Assembly (NCBI RefSeq): GCF_000494755.1
Contig: NC_022657.1
Coordinates: 4,006,001 to 4,070,000, forward strand
Length of the DNA stretch: 64,000 nucleotides
Origin: Amorphoplanes friuliensis DSM 7358
Lineage (GTDB): Bacteria > Actinomycetota > Actinomycetes > Mycobacteriales > Micromonosporaceae
Direction of reading: 5' to 3'
The notes below the pieces were generated by a model, which did not search any database, was not told where the DNA came from, and saw only the letters and a list, made by a program, of their open reading frames with translations. Below, piece by piece: positions 15,522 to 22,633 of this stretch. Every line of letters begins with the position of its first letter. The first letter of the stretch is position 1. The position numbers were made by a program, and so were the translations under genes.

Positions 15522-16361
15522 TCAGATGAGCGGGCGCCGGAATCCGCGCACCGCGACGGTCGCCCCGGCCACCGCGACCAGCACGCTCATGCCCAGAGCC
15601 AGCCAGATCCGGTTGCCGACCGGCAGGTCCAGGGCGAGGCCGCGGGCCGCGTCCATGGCGTACGTCAGGGGGTTGACGGTGGCCAGGGCCTGCAGCCAGC
15701 CCGGGAGCCGATCCGTGGGCACGAAGGCGCTGGAGGCGAACATCAGCGGGAAGGTGACCAGGAAGCCCGCGCTCTGCAGCGCCTCCGCGTTGCGCAGCCA
15801 GGCGGCCAGCGCCAGGAAGACCCAGGTCAGCGCCCAGATGACAAAGCAGGTCAGCAGCAGCGCCGCGAGCAGGCCGAGCGGGCCGCCACCGGGGTCGGCG
15901 CCGAAGAACAGCACCGCGCACAGCACCAGGACCACCAGCTGCAGCGCGGTCCGGAGCAGATCGCTGAAACTGCGGGCGAACAGCAGCGTCGCGGCGTTGA
16001 CCGGCAGCGTCCGCAGGCGGCTGACCACGCCGTTCTGCATGTCGCGGACCAGGCCGATACCGGAGGCGACCGCCGGGCCGATGCCGGTGGTCACCAGCAG
16101 AGCGGGCAGCAGGAAGTCGATGTAGGGCAGGTCGCCCGGGAGGTGGCTGCGGTCCACGATGACCCCGAAGACCTGGCTGAGCAGCAACAGCATGAAAACC
16201 GGCTGCAACAGGTTGAGCACCAGGGCGCGCGGGTTGGCCAGCTGCGCCCGGACGGCCCGCGAGGTCAGGATCAGCAGCTGCGTGGGGGGTGCCACGCCGG
16301 TCCAGCGGGCGGGGAACGGGTCCGTCACCGGGGGTGCGGCAGCCTCGGCCTGGGCGGTCAT
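15522..16361 (-). CDS. ABC-2 type permease, DrrB-like (partner of the ATPase at 5772-6725)
   Basis: Membrane protein of 279 aa with six hydrophobic segments: ALVLNLLQPVFMLLLLSQVFGVIV, the FLLPALLVTTGIGPAV block, LVVLVLCAVLFF, LLAALLLTCFVIWALTWVFLALAAWL, LVTFPLMFASSAFVP and a last helix IWLALGMSVLVAVAGATVAV. The motifs FLLPALLV, GIGLVRDMQNGVVSRLRTLPV and NPLTYAMDAARGL are those of DrrB-type drug-export permeases. It has no ATPase beside it; the only DrrA-like ATPase in the window is in the plus-strand operon 9 kb away, so I pair them. The ATG overlaps the glmB stop (ATGA) and has AAGGAG in front. Export and self-protection against the lipopeptide are the likely job. Confidence 0.88.
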   Translation of the reverse strand: MTAQAEAAAPPVTDPFPARWTGVAPPTQLLILTSRAVRAQLANPRALVLNLLQPVFMLLLLSQVFGVIVDRSHLPGDLPYIDFLLPALLVTTGIGPAVASGIGLVRDMQNGVVSRLRTLPVNAATLLFARSFSDLLRTALQLVVLVLCAVLFFGADPGGGPLGLLAALLLTCFVIWALTWVFLALAAWLRNAEALQSAGFLVTFPLMFASSAFVPTDRLPGWLQALATVNPLTYAMDAARGLALDLPVGNRIWLALGMSVLVAVAGATVAVRGFRRPLI

Positions 16362-17605
16362 GGTGCTCCTTCGTCGTACCGGTGCTGCATCCCGGAGAGC
16401 GCGGTGAGCAGGCCGGTCGCGGTGAGCCGCCGGGCCGGGTGGCCCGCGCGGGAGGCGGGGATCGGCATCGCGCCGGTGTCGGACCAGAGCAGCCGGCCGT
16501 GGTCGTCGACGTAGCTGCGGGACCGGCCGGCGTTGTCGGGGTGCAGGCAGAACGGCACGTCGAGCAGCCCGCGGGCGAACGCCGCGATCAGCGCGTCACC
16601 GACGTCGTGGTCCAGGCTCAGCACGGCCTCGACCAGCGCGAGCGCCTCCTCGTAGACCTCGGCGCCGTCCTGATCGGGCAGCCGCCGGACGCCGGCGGCC
16701 CGGTCCGCCGCCAGTTCCAGGGCCTCGACGTTGTCCGCGATGGTCGGGATGCGGTGCGCCTCCGCGGCGGTCTTCACGATGAGCCGGGCGGCGCCCGCGG
16801 TGACCGCGAGCTCGGCGGCGGCACCGAGCAGGCGCAGCGCGCCGCCGTGCGTCCGGGGATAGACCCCCATGTACGCGTAGAGCACGATGTGCCACTCGAC
16901 CCCGGGCAGCAGGTCGGCGGCGAGCCGGCGCAGCGCCGCGAGGGCCTGCCGGTCCTGTCCGGGGTTCTGCTGCTGGGCGTAGGACAGCGAGATGCTGCGC
17001 AACCCGTGCTGCGCGAAGAACAGCCCCTCGAGGAGGCTGATCGCGACGAGCAGTCCGGGCGGGCAGAGCTGGCCCAGCATGCAGCCGCCGAACGACTCCA
17101 GGTGCGGCACGACGCCGTGCCCGGCGGTGTCCGCGAGCATCAGGCAGCTCCGCCGCCAGCTGGCCACGGCGTCGCGCAACGGAGTCCGGCTGTACGGCAG
17201 GCAGTAGGAGACGGGCCCGCCCTCGGTGGCGTCCAGCCCCAGCTCGATGAGCGCGGCGAAGATGTGCTCCGGCCGTGGCGAGCCGTGGCGTACCTGCACC
17301 GGGAAGGTGGCGTCCCGCAGCCCGTCGAGCACGGCCAGGGACGTGGCCCGGGGCAGCGCCACGATCGGATAGCCGTTCAGCGGGGCGTTCTCGCGCAGTG
17401 CCCGGGCCACCGACTCGTCGTCGCCGACCCGGGTGTAACTGTCGAGCGTGAGGGTGCCGACCGTGGTGGCCGCGGCGGCCTTCGTCGCCGCCAGGCCCTC
17501 GCGCATCAGGGCCGGGTCGCCGAACCCCATGCGGGGCTGGACGACCAGGGCGCCCCGGCTCTGCGCGCGGGTGACGAACTCGCCGAAGGGCGCCGCGGCG
17601 GTCAC
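16358..17605 (-). CDS. glmB: GlmB: glutamate mutase large (epsilon-like) subunit
   Basis: Catalytic subunit (415 aa) of adenosylcobalamin-dependent glutamate mutase, which converts L-glutamate to (2S,3S)-3-methylaspartate. Visible family stretches include GALVVQPRMGFGDPALMREGL at the N-terminus, TFPVQVRHGSPRPEHIFAALIELGLDATEGGPVSYCLPYSR, and VVPHLESFGGCMLGQLCPPGLLVA. It is somewhat shorter than clostridial GlmE (about 480 aa). Start GTG 17605 overlaps the glmA stop as GTGA; the frame is open upstream, but that part is the shadow of glmA. With glmA it supplies methyl-Asp for residue 4 of the peptide. A role for glutamate mutase in friulimicin was shown genetically in the literature I recall. 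Confidence 0.92.
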   Translation of the reverse strand: MTAAAPFGEFVTRAQSRGALVVQPRMGFGDPALMREGLAATKAAAATTVGTLTLDSYTRVGDDESVARALRENAPLNGYPIVALPRATSLAVLDGLRDATFPVQVRHGSPRPEHIFAALIELGLDATEGGPVSYCLPYSRTPLRDAVASWRRSCLMLADTAGHGVVPHLESFGGCMLGQLCPPGLLVAISLLEGLFFAQHGLRSISLSYAQQQNPGQDRQALAALRRLAADLLPGVEWHIVLYAYMGVYPRTHGGALRLLGAAAELAVTAGAARLIVKTAAEAHRIPTIADNVEALELAADRAAGVRRLPDQDGAEVYEEALALVEAVLSLDHDVGDALIAAFARGLLDVPFCLHPDNAGRSRSYVDDHGRLLWSDTGAMPIPASRAGHPARRLTATGLLTALSGMQHRYDEGAP

Positions 17606-18039
17606 GACGCGACTCGGGCGCTCAACCGTCCGACCAGGGTGCGGAAGCGGGTCAGGTCGCCGTTCTCGAACACGGCGTCGTACCCGGCGGCCCGCAACCG
17701 GCGGACCAGGCCGACGTTGCGCAGCCCGTCGGTGCTCAGCTTGCCGCCGATCACCACGGGCGTGCCGGCCAGCTCGGGCCGGGCGCGCAGCTCCTCGATG
17801 AGGCGCAGGCCGTCGTGGAAGCCGTGCCCGTTGACGCTGCTGACCACGACCAGGTCGGGATTGTCGCCGAGGCATTCCGCGGCGACGAGTGCGGGCGGGA
17901 CACAGGCGCCGAGATTGTGCACCCGGCAGCCCATCTCCTCCAGCATCAATTGCAGATAGACGAGGTTCCAGGTGTGTGAGTCGGAGGAGGTCCCGGTCAC
18001 CAGAATGGACGGGCCCGGAATGGCGTACGTGAGATTCAT
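17602..18039 (-). CDS. glmA: GlmA: glutamate mutase small (B12-binding) subunit
   Basis: Cobalamin-binding subunit (145 aa) of glutamate mutase. The B12 motif DxHxxG occurs as SDSHTWN: the cobalt-ligand His and its Asp partner are present, while the Gly is Asn. Further B12-fold blocks are PDLVVVSSVNGHGFHDGL and GTPVVIGGKLSTDG. I take ATG 18039 as start. A TTG at 18063 would add 8 residues, but neither start has a clear Shine-Dalgarno site. The stop overlaps the GTG of glmB, as expected for two subunits needed in equal amounts. It is first in the minus-strand operon, divergent from lipA. Confidence 0.9.
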   Translation of the reverse strand: MNLTYAIPGPSILVTGTSSDSHTWNLVYLQLMLEEMGCRVHNLGACVPPALVAAECLGDNPDLVVVSSVNGHGFHDGLRLIEELRARPELAGTPVVIGGKLSTDGLRNVGLVRRLRAAGYDAVFENGDLTRFRTLVGRLSARVAS

Positions 18040-18308
18040 GAGCGACCCGAAATTGTGCGGCAATCAGCCGGGATCAATTGGTTTCGCGCCGACTCTACTG
18101 TGTCCGGACGGTGCCCGGAGGCCCGTACGGTGGCCGCAACCGGCCGCTACGGCCCGGGAACGGCGACCGATGTGGGCGATTTGCTCGGACCGTCGCACCG
18201 CCGTGGCCCATCCCATGCAGTTTGCTGTCAGACGCTTCCCCGCACTCGCCCGGTCCCGGTAGAAGTAACGGGGCCGACATCGGCACGGACGATCGGGGAG
18301 CGGGCGAA
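18040..18308. promoter_or_regulatory. Divergent control region between glmA and lipA
   Basis: The 269 bases must hold the promoters for the minus-strand glmA operon and for the plus-strand lip-pst operon of about 42 kb. I see no clean -35/-10 pair on either strand. A GGGGAG ribosome site is present about 10 bases before the ATG of lipA. On the minus strand a TAGAGT hexamer near 18095 is a weak -10 candidate. Confidence 0.5.
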
Positions 18309-20075
18309 ATGGTGGAGCTGCGGACGGCAGAAAGCATTCCGGCGGTCTTGCGGAAAAGCGTGGAGAATACGCCGGACCGCGGAGCCTCGGCTTTTGTCAC
18401 GCATCTCGACGACCCCACCGGTGTCGCCTGGCTGACCTACGCCGAGCTGGATCGGCGGGCCCGCGCCGCGGCCGTCCAGTTCTCGGCGCACGCCGCCCCC
18501 GGCGACCGGATGCTGCTGCTGCACCCGGCCGGGCCCGACTTCCTGATCGCGCTGCTCGGCTGTCTCTACGCCGGCCTGGTCGCGGTCCCGTCCCCCCTGC
18601 CCGGCCGGTACGCCCACCAGCGCCGCCGGTTGCGCCTGATCGCCGCCGACGCCGACGTGGCGGCCGTGCTGACCGCCGGCGAGTCCCGCGACGAGGTCAC
18701 CGGCTGGGCCGCCGAGCAGGAGCTCGGCGCGGTTCCCGTGCTGACGCTGGACGGCACCGCCGACGCGGACGCTTGGACACCGCCGCCGTTGAGCCAGGAC
18801 ACGGTCGCCGTCCTGCAGTACACGTCCGGGTCCACGGGCGACCCCAAGGGTGTGGTCATCGACCACGGCAACATCCTGCACAACGCCGCCACGATCATCG
18901 CGGTGACCGGGATGCGACCGGGGTACGCCGTCGGCGGCTGGCTCCCGCACTTCCACGACATGGGGCTGATGGGCCTGCTGCTGCCGCCGTTGCTGGCCGG
19001 TTCGGCGAGCGTGATGACCAGCCCGATGGCGTTCCTCAAGCGCCCGCTGCTCTGGTTGCAGATGATCGACCGGTTCAACATCGAGATCAGTGCCGCCCCC
19101 GACTTCGCCTACGACCTGTGCGTCGCGAAGGTCACCGACGCCCAGCTCGCCGGCGTCGACCTGTCGCGCTGGCGGGTGGCCATCGACGGCTCCGAGCCCG
19201 TCCGCGCGGCGGTCCTCACCCGTTTCCAGGAGCGGTTCGCGGCCGCCGGGCTGCGGCCCGAGGCGGTGACCCCCAGCTTCGGCATGGCGGAGGCGACACT
19301 GTTCGTCTCCGGCGCCCCGGACACCCCGTTCGTCATCCGTCACGCCGACACGGATCTGCTGCAGCGCAACGAGTTCCGGCCCGCGACCGGCGACCGGCCC
19401 GGCCGTGACGTGGTGTCCTGCGGCGCACCCGTGGACGTCGAGGTGCGGATCGTCGACCCGGACAGCACCGAGGTCCTCGCGGACGGTCAGGTCGGCGAGA
19501 TCTGGCTGCGCGGCCCGTCGATCGGGCGCGGTTACTGGGGACGCGACGCGGGGACAGCGGGCTTCGGTGCGGTGACCAGCACCGGTGACGGCGGCTATCT
19601 GCGTACCGGTGATCTCGGCACGCTCTTCGAGGGTGAGCTCTACGTGACCGGCCGGCGCAAGGACATGCTCGTCCTGCGCGGCCGCAACTACTACCCGCAG
19701 GACATCGAACACGAGCTGCGGGTGCACCATCCCGAGCTGTCCGGGCGCGTCGGCGCCTGCTTCTCCGTGCGATCGCGCGACGAGGCGGGCGGGGGCGAGG
19801 AGGTCCTCGTGGTCACCCACGAGGTGCGGGGGATCTCCGATCCGGACCGGCTGTCCGCCCTCGCGGCGGCCATGCGGCTGACCGTGGCCCGGGAGTTCGG
19901 TGTGCAGAGCGCGGCGGTTCTGCTGCTGCGCCCGGGTGCGGTCGCCCGCACGACCAGCGGCAAGATCCAGCGGGCGGCGATGCGGGAGCTCTTCGAGACG
20001 GGCGCGCTGGAGCCCGTCGCCGGGGACGTCGACCACCGGCACGTCGCCGGCCCGGCCGCGGTGGCGGCCCGATGA
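18309..20075 (+). CDS. lipA: LipA: fatty acyl-AMP ligase starting lipopeptide assembly
   Basis: Acyl-adenylating enzyme (588 aa) that activates a long-chain fatty acid and passes it to the carrier LipD. ATP-binding motifs are QYTSGSTGDPKGVVIDHGN and YLRTGDLG, with the C-terminal lysine in TTSGKIQRAAM. GGWLPHFHDMGLMGLLL and the YYPQDIE block are typical of the fatty acyl-AMP ligase (FAAL) branch rather than acyl-CoA synthetases, so direct transfer to an acyl carrier protein is likely, as for DptE in daptomycin. ATG 18309 has GGGGAG upstream; the open frame further left is not protein-like. The stop overlaps lipB (ATGA). It is the first gene of the long biosynthetic operon. Confidence 0.92.
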   Translation: MVELRTAESIPAVLRKSVENTPDRGASAFVTHLDDPTGVAWLTYAELDRRARAAAVQFSAHAAPGDRMLLLHPAGPDFLIALLGCLYAGLVAVPSPLPGRYAHQRRRLRLIAADADVAAVLTAGESRDEVTGWAAEQELGAVPVLTLDGTADADAWTPPPLSQDTVAVLQYTSGSTGDPKGVVIDHGNILHNAATIIAVTGMRPGYAVGGWLPHFHDMGLMGLLLPPLLAGSASVMTSPMAFLKRPLLWLQMIDRFNIEISAAPDFAYDLCVAKVTDAQLAGVDLSRWRVAIDGSEPVRAAVLTRFQERFAAAGLRPEAVTPSFGMAEATLFVSGAPDTPFVIRHADTDLLQRNEFRPATGDRPGRDVVSCGAPVDVEVRIVDPDSTEVLADGQVGEIWLRGPSIGRGYWGRDAGTAGFGAVTSTGDGGYLRTGDLGTLFEGELYVTGRRKDMLVLRGRNYYPQDIEHELRVHHPELSGRVGACFSVRSRDEAGGGEEVLVVTHEVRGISDPDRLSALAAAMRLTVAREFGVQSAAVLLLRPGAVARTTSGKIQRAAMRELFETGALEPVAGDVDHRHVAGPAAVAAR

Positions 20076-21610
20076 CGGACCTGTCCACCCTGCTGCGGGG
20101 AGCCGCGTTCGACCCGGCGACGCTGGCGAAGCTCGACGAGGCCGAGGAGTTCCCGGCCGACGCCTGCGCGGCCCTCGACGACTTCGGCCTGCCCGGCTAC
20201 TACGTGCCCGCCGAGCACGGCGGTGTGCTGCGAGGTTTCGACGAGGTCGCCACCCTGCTGCGCGAGGTCGCGGGCCGTGATCTGACGGTGGCGGTCGCGC
20301 ACGGCAAGACCTACCTCGGTGCCGTCGCCACCTGGATCGCCGGTGAGCCCGCTGCCGCCGCCCGGCTCGGCGAGCGGATCCGGGCCGGTGCGGTCGTCTC
20401 CTGCGCCCTGACCGAACGCGCCCACGGCAGCGACCTCCTCGGCGGCGAGGTGACCGCCCGTCCGGCCGGCGACGGCTGGACCCTCGACGGCGAGAAGTGG
20501 CTGATCAACAACGCGACCCGCGCGGAGCTGGTCACCGTTTTGGCGAAGACGGACCCCGCCGGAGGCCCTCGGGGCTTCACGCTCTTCCTGCTCGACAAGA
20601 ACCGGCTGGAACCCGGCGCCCTGACACCCTCGCCCAAGGTTCCGACGTACGGGGTTCGCGGCGCGGACATCAGCGGGATCGTCCTGCGCGATGCCAGGGT
20701 CGGGGCGGACGCGGTGATCGGACCGGTCGGGCACGGCATCGAGATCATCCTGAAGGCGCTGCACATCACGCGGACCGCCTGCGTGGCGATGTCGCTCGGC
20801 GCCGGTGACCACGCCCTGGAGCTGGCCGGGGCGTTCGCCCGCGAGACGGTCGTGGACGGGCGTCCCCTCGCCGACCGGCCCGCGATCCAGCGGGTGCTCG
20901 CCGACGCGGCGGCCGCCCTCGACCTCGCCTCGGCGGCAGCGACGGTCGCGGTGCGGGCCATCACGGGTCTGCCCCGCGAGCTCAGCGTGCACTCGGCCGT
21001 CGCCAAGGCGTTCGTGCCGGCCCAGGTCGACGACCTCATCGCCCGGCTCACCGTCGCCCTCGGCCCGTACGGCCTGCTGGGTGCGGACTTCCGGCACGGC
21101 GCCTTCGCCAAGCTGGAGCGCGACGCCCGCATCATCGGCATCTTCGACGGGTCCAGCCTGGTCAACCGCAACTCCCTGATCGACCAGTTCCGGCGGCTGT
21201 CCCGCGCCTGGCGCAAGGGGGAGTGGAACGTCTCCGGCCTGGCCGAGGTGACCACCCCGGACGCGGCGCCCAGCCCTTTCCGGCCGGGTGCCCTGTCGCT
21301 GGTCACCGACGGCAACTCGGTGCTGACCGCTCTGCCCGGCGCGGCCCGTGCGATGACAGCCTCGGACCGTTTGACCGGACTCGTCGACCGGGTGGTCGCG
21401 GCGACCACCGGCGTGCACGAGGAGATGGCGGCGCTGACGATCCGGCCGCACGCCGTGCCGCCGGCCGCGTTCGAGCTCGCGGAGCGTTACGAGCTCTGTT
21501 ACGCCGCCGCCGCCGGGATTCACCTGTGGCTGCACGAGCCCCGGCCCGCCGGCGAGACCCGTCTCGTGGCGTTGCTGGAGCGGGCCCTGACCGGGGTCGG
21601 TGCCCGATGA
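20072..21610 (+). CDS. lipB: LipB: acyl-CoA dehydrogenase-like fatty-acid desaturating enzyme
   Basis: FAD-dependent acyl-CoA dehydrogenase family protein, 512 aa, reported (from memory) to be needed for the cis-delta-3 double bond of the friulimicin acyl chain. The flavin region reads SCALTERAHGSDLLGGEVTA and the tryptophan/FAD loop GDGWTLDGEKWLINNA. The C-terminal motif that normally carries the catalytic Glu (YEGT) reads IFDGSS, giving Asp359. That change, and the roughly 130 extra C-terminal residues compared with a standard 380-aa enzyme, suggest unusual chemistry. The acyl substrate may be bound to LipD or to CoA. It is coupled to lipA and to the next gene by ATGA overlaps. Confidence 0.9.
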   Translation: MTDLSTLLRGAAFDPATLAKLDEAEEFPADACAALDDFGLPGYYVPAEHGGVLRGFDEVATLLREVAGRDLTVAVAHGKTYLGAVATWIAGEPAAAARLGERIRAGAVVSCALTERAHGSDLLGGEVTARPAGDGWTLDGEKWLINNATRAELVTVLAKTDPAGGPRGFTLFLLDKNRLEPGALTPSPKVPTYGVRGADISGIVLRDARVGADAVIGPVGHGIEIILKALHITRTACVAMSLGAGDHALELAGAFARETVVDGRPLADRPAIQRVLADAAAALDLASAAATVAVRAITGLPRELSVHSAVAKAFVPAQVDDLIARLTVALGPYGLLGADFRHGAFAKLERDARIIGIFDGSSLVNRNSLIDQFRRLSRAWRKGEWNVSGLAEVTTPDAAPSPFRPGALSLVTDGNSVLTALPGAARAMTASDRLTGLVDRVVAATTGVHEEMAALTIRPHAVPPAAFELAERYELCYAAAAGIHLWLHEPRPAGETRLVALLERALTGVGAR

Positions 21611-22314
21611 CCACCTTGGACCAGCTGCTCGGTGACCCGTACGACGCCGCCAACCCGTACGGGTTCGCGGCGATCGGCGCCGGTGCCGCGTTGCCCGCGG
21701 GCTCCGGGACCGGCGAGGACCTGCGGGCGCTCTACCGCCGGTCGCCGCGGGCCGCCCGGGCCGCTCACCCGGCGGTGGACGACCGGCGCCGGCTCGGCGC
21801 GGCGATCGGCGCCGTCGACAGCGGTCTGCGCATCACACTCCGGCACCTGCGCGCCCGTCGCCTCTACGACCGCCCGGCGACCGAGATCCCGTACCTGCGC
21901 TCGGCCCTGGCCGGAGTGCTGGCCGATCTGCTGCTCTGCGACCGCCTGCTGGCAGCGGCCGACCTCCGCGTGGCCCGGGGTTTGGTGCCGCAGGCGCTGC
22001 TCGGGGCGATGGACGGCCTGTCGGTCCTGCTCGGTTCCCGGTTCTACATCCGCGTCGGCGAGCAGGCGATCTTCCCGGTGCTGTTCCGCGAAACCCAGGA
22101 CGACCTGCTGGCGCTCGGCACCGCCGGACCCGCCCCGGTGACGGACGTCCGGGCGCTGCTGCCGGGTGTCGACGCGCCCGCCCTGCACCGCGACCGCGGC
22201 GGCTGGCGGACCCCGCCGGGACCCGCTGCGGACCTCGTCGACGACCTGTTCGACCGCTACCACGGCAACCGCTCGTTCGACCTGAGCCGCCGGCCGCTGC
22301 CGGACCGGCCCTGA
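21607..22314 (+). CDS. lipC: LipC: protein of unknown fold, possibly an acyl-CoA dehydrogenase C-domain partner of LipB
   Basis: Protein of 235 aa, mostly helical, without a motif I can name with certainty. The stretch ALAGVLADLLLCDRLLAAADLRVARGL followed by a long helical region resembles the four-helix C-terminal domain of acyl-CoA dehydrogenases, and no flavin or catalytic motif is seen. It might form a complex with LipB. Its ATG overlaps the lipB stop (ATGA) and it is followed after 17 bases by the carrier gene lipD, so a task in making or handling the acyl chain is likely. The symbol is assigned by gene order in the published cluster as I remember it and is the least certain of the lip names. 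Confidence 0.6.
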   Translation: MTTLDQLLGDPYDAANPYGFAAIGAGAALPAGSGTGEDLRALYRRSPRAARAAHPAVDDRRRLGAAIGAVDSGLRITLRHLRARRLYDRPATEIPYLRSALAGVLADLLLCDRLLAAADLRVARGLVPQALLGAMDGLSVLLGSRFYIRVGEQAIFPVLFRETQDDLLALGTAGPAPVTDVRALLPGVDAPALHRDRGGWRTPPGPAADLVDDLFDRYHGNRSFDLSRRPLPDRP

Positions 22315-22331
22315 TCCCCTTGAGGAGCGTC

Positions 22332-22598
22332 ATGTCAGACCTCAGCACCGCACCCACCCTCGACAGCCTGCGCGTCTGGCTCGTCGACTGCGTCGCCGGT
22401 CACCTCGGCCTCGACGCGGCCACCATCGCCACGGACCTGCCGCTGACGTCCTACGGCCTCGACTCCGTTTATGCCCTGTCGATCGCCGCGGAGCTCGAGG
22501 ACCACCTGGACGTCTCGCTCGATCCGACCCTGATCTGGGACCACCCCACGATCGACGCCCTCAGCACGGCCCTGGTGGCCGAGCTGCGTTCCGCCTGA
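22332..22598 (+). CDS. lipD: LipD: acyl carrier protein
   Basis: Small carrier protein (88 aa). Ser45 in the motif YGLDSVYAL is the phosphopantetheine site. It receives the fatty acid from LipA and presents it to the N-terminal starter condensation domain of PstB. ATG 22332 is chosen because GAGGAG lies 5 bases before it; a TTG 12 bases upstream is in frame but inferior. The helix after the serine contains the acidic face (ELEDHLDVSLDP) common to acyl carriers. It sits between lipC and pstB with short gaps (17 and 35 bases), all in one transcript. Confidence 0.92.
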   Translation: MSDLSTAPTLDSLRVWLVDCVAGHLGLDAATIATDLPLTSYGLDSVYALSIAAELEDHLDVSLDPTLIWDHPTIDALSTALVAELRSA

Positions 22599-22633
22599 GC
22601 GTCACCGCCCGACCGCGAGAGGATCCCGCCACC

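Noticed and set aside
16289..17959. Plus-strand frame of about 550 codons opposite glmA/glmB
   Set aside because: It is the shadow of the glutamate mutase genes, whose minus-strand products match the family throughout.
18040..18063. TTG at 18063 as start of glmA
   Set aside because: It would add eight residues before the conserved part, without a ribosome site; ATG 18039 fits family length better. Not fully settled.
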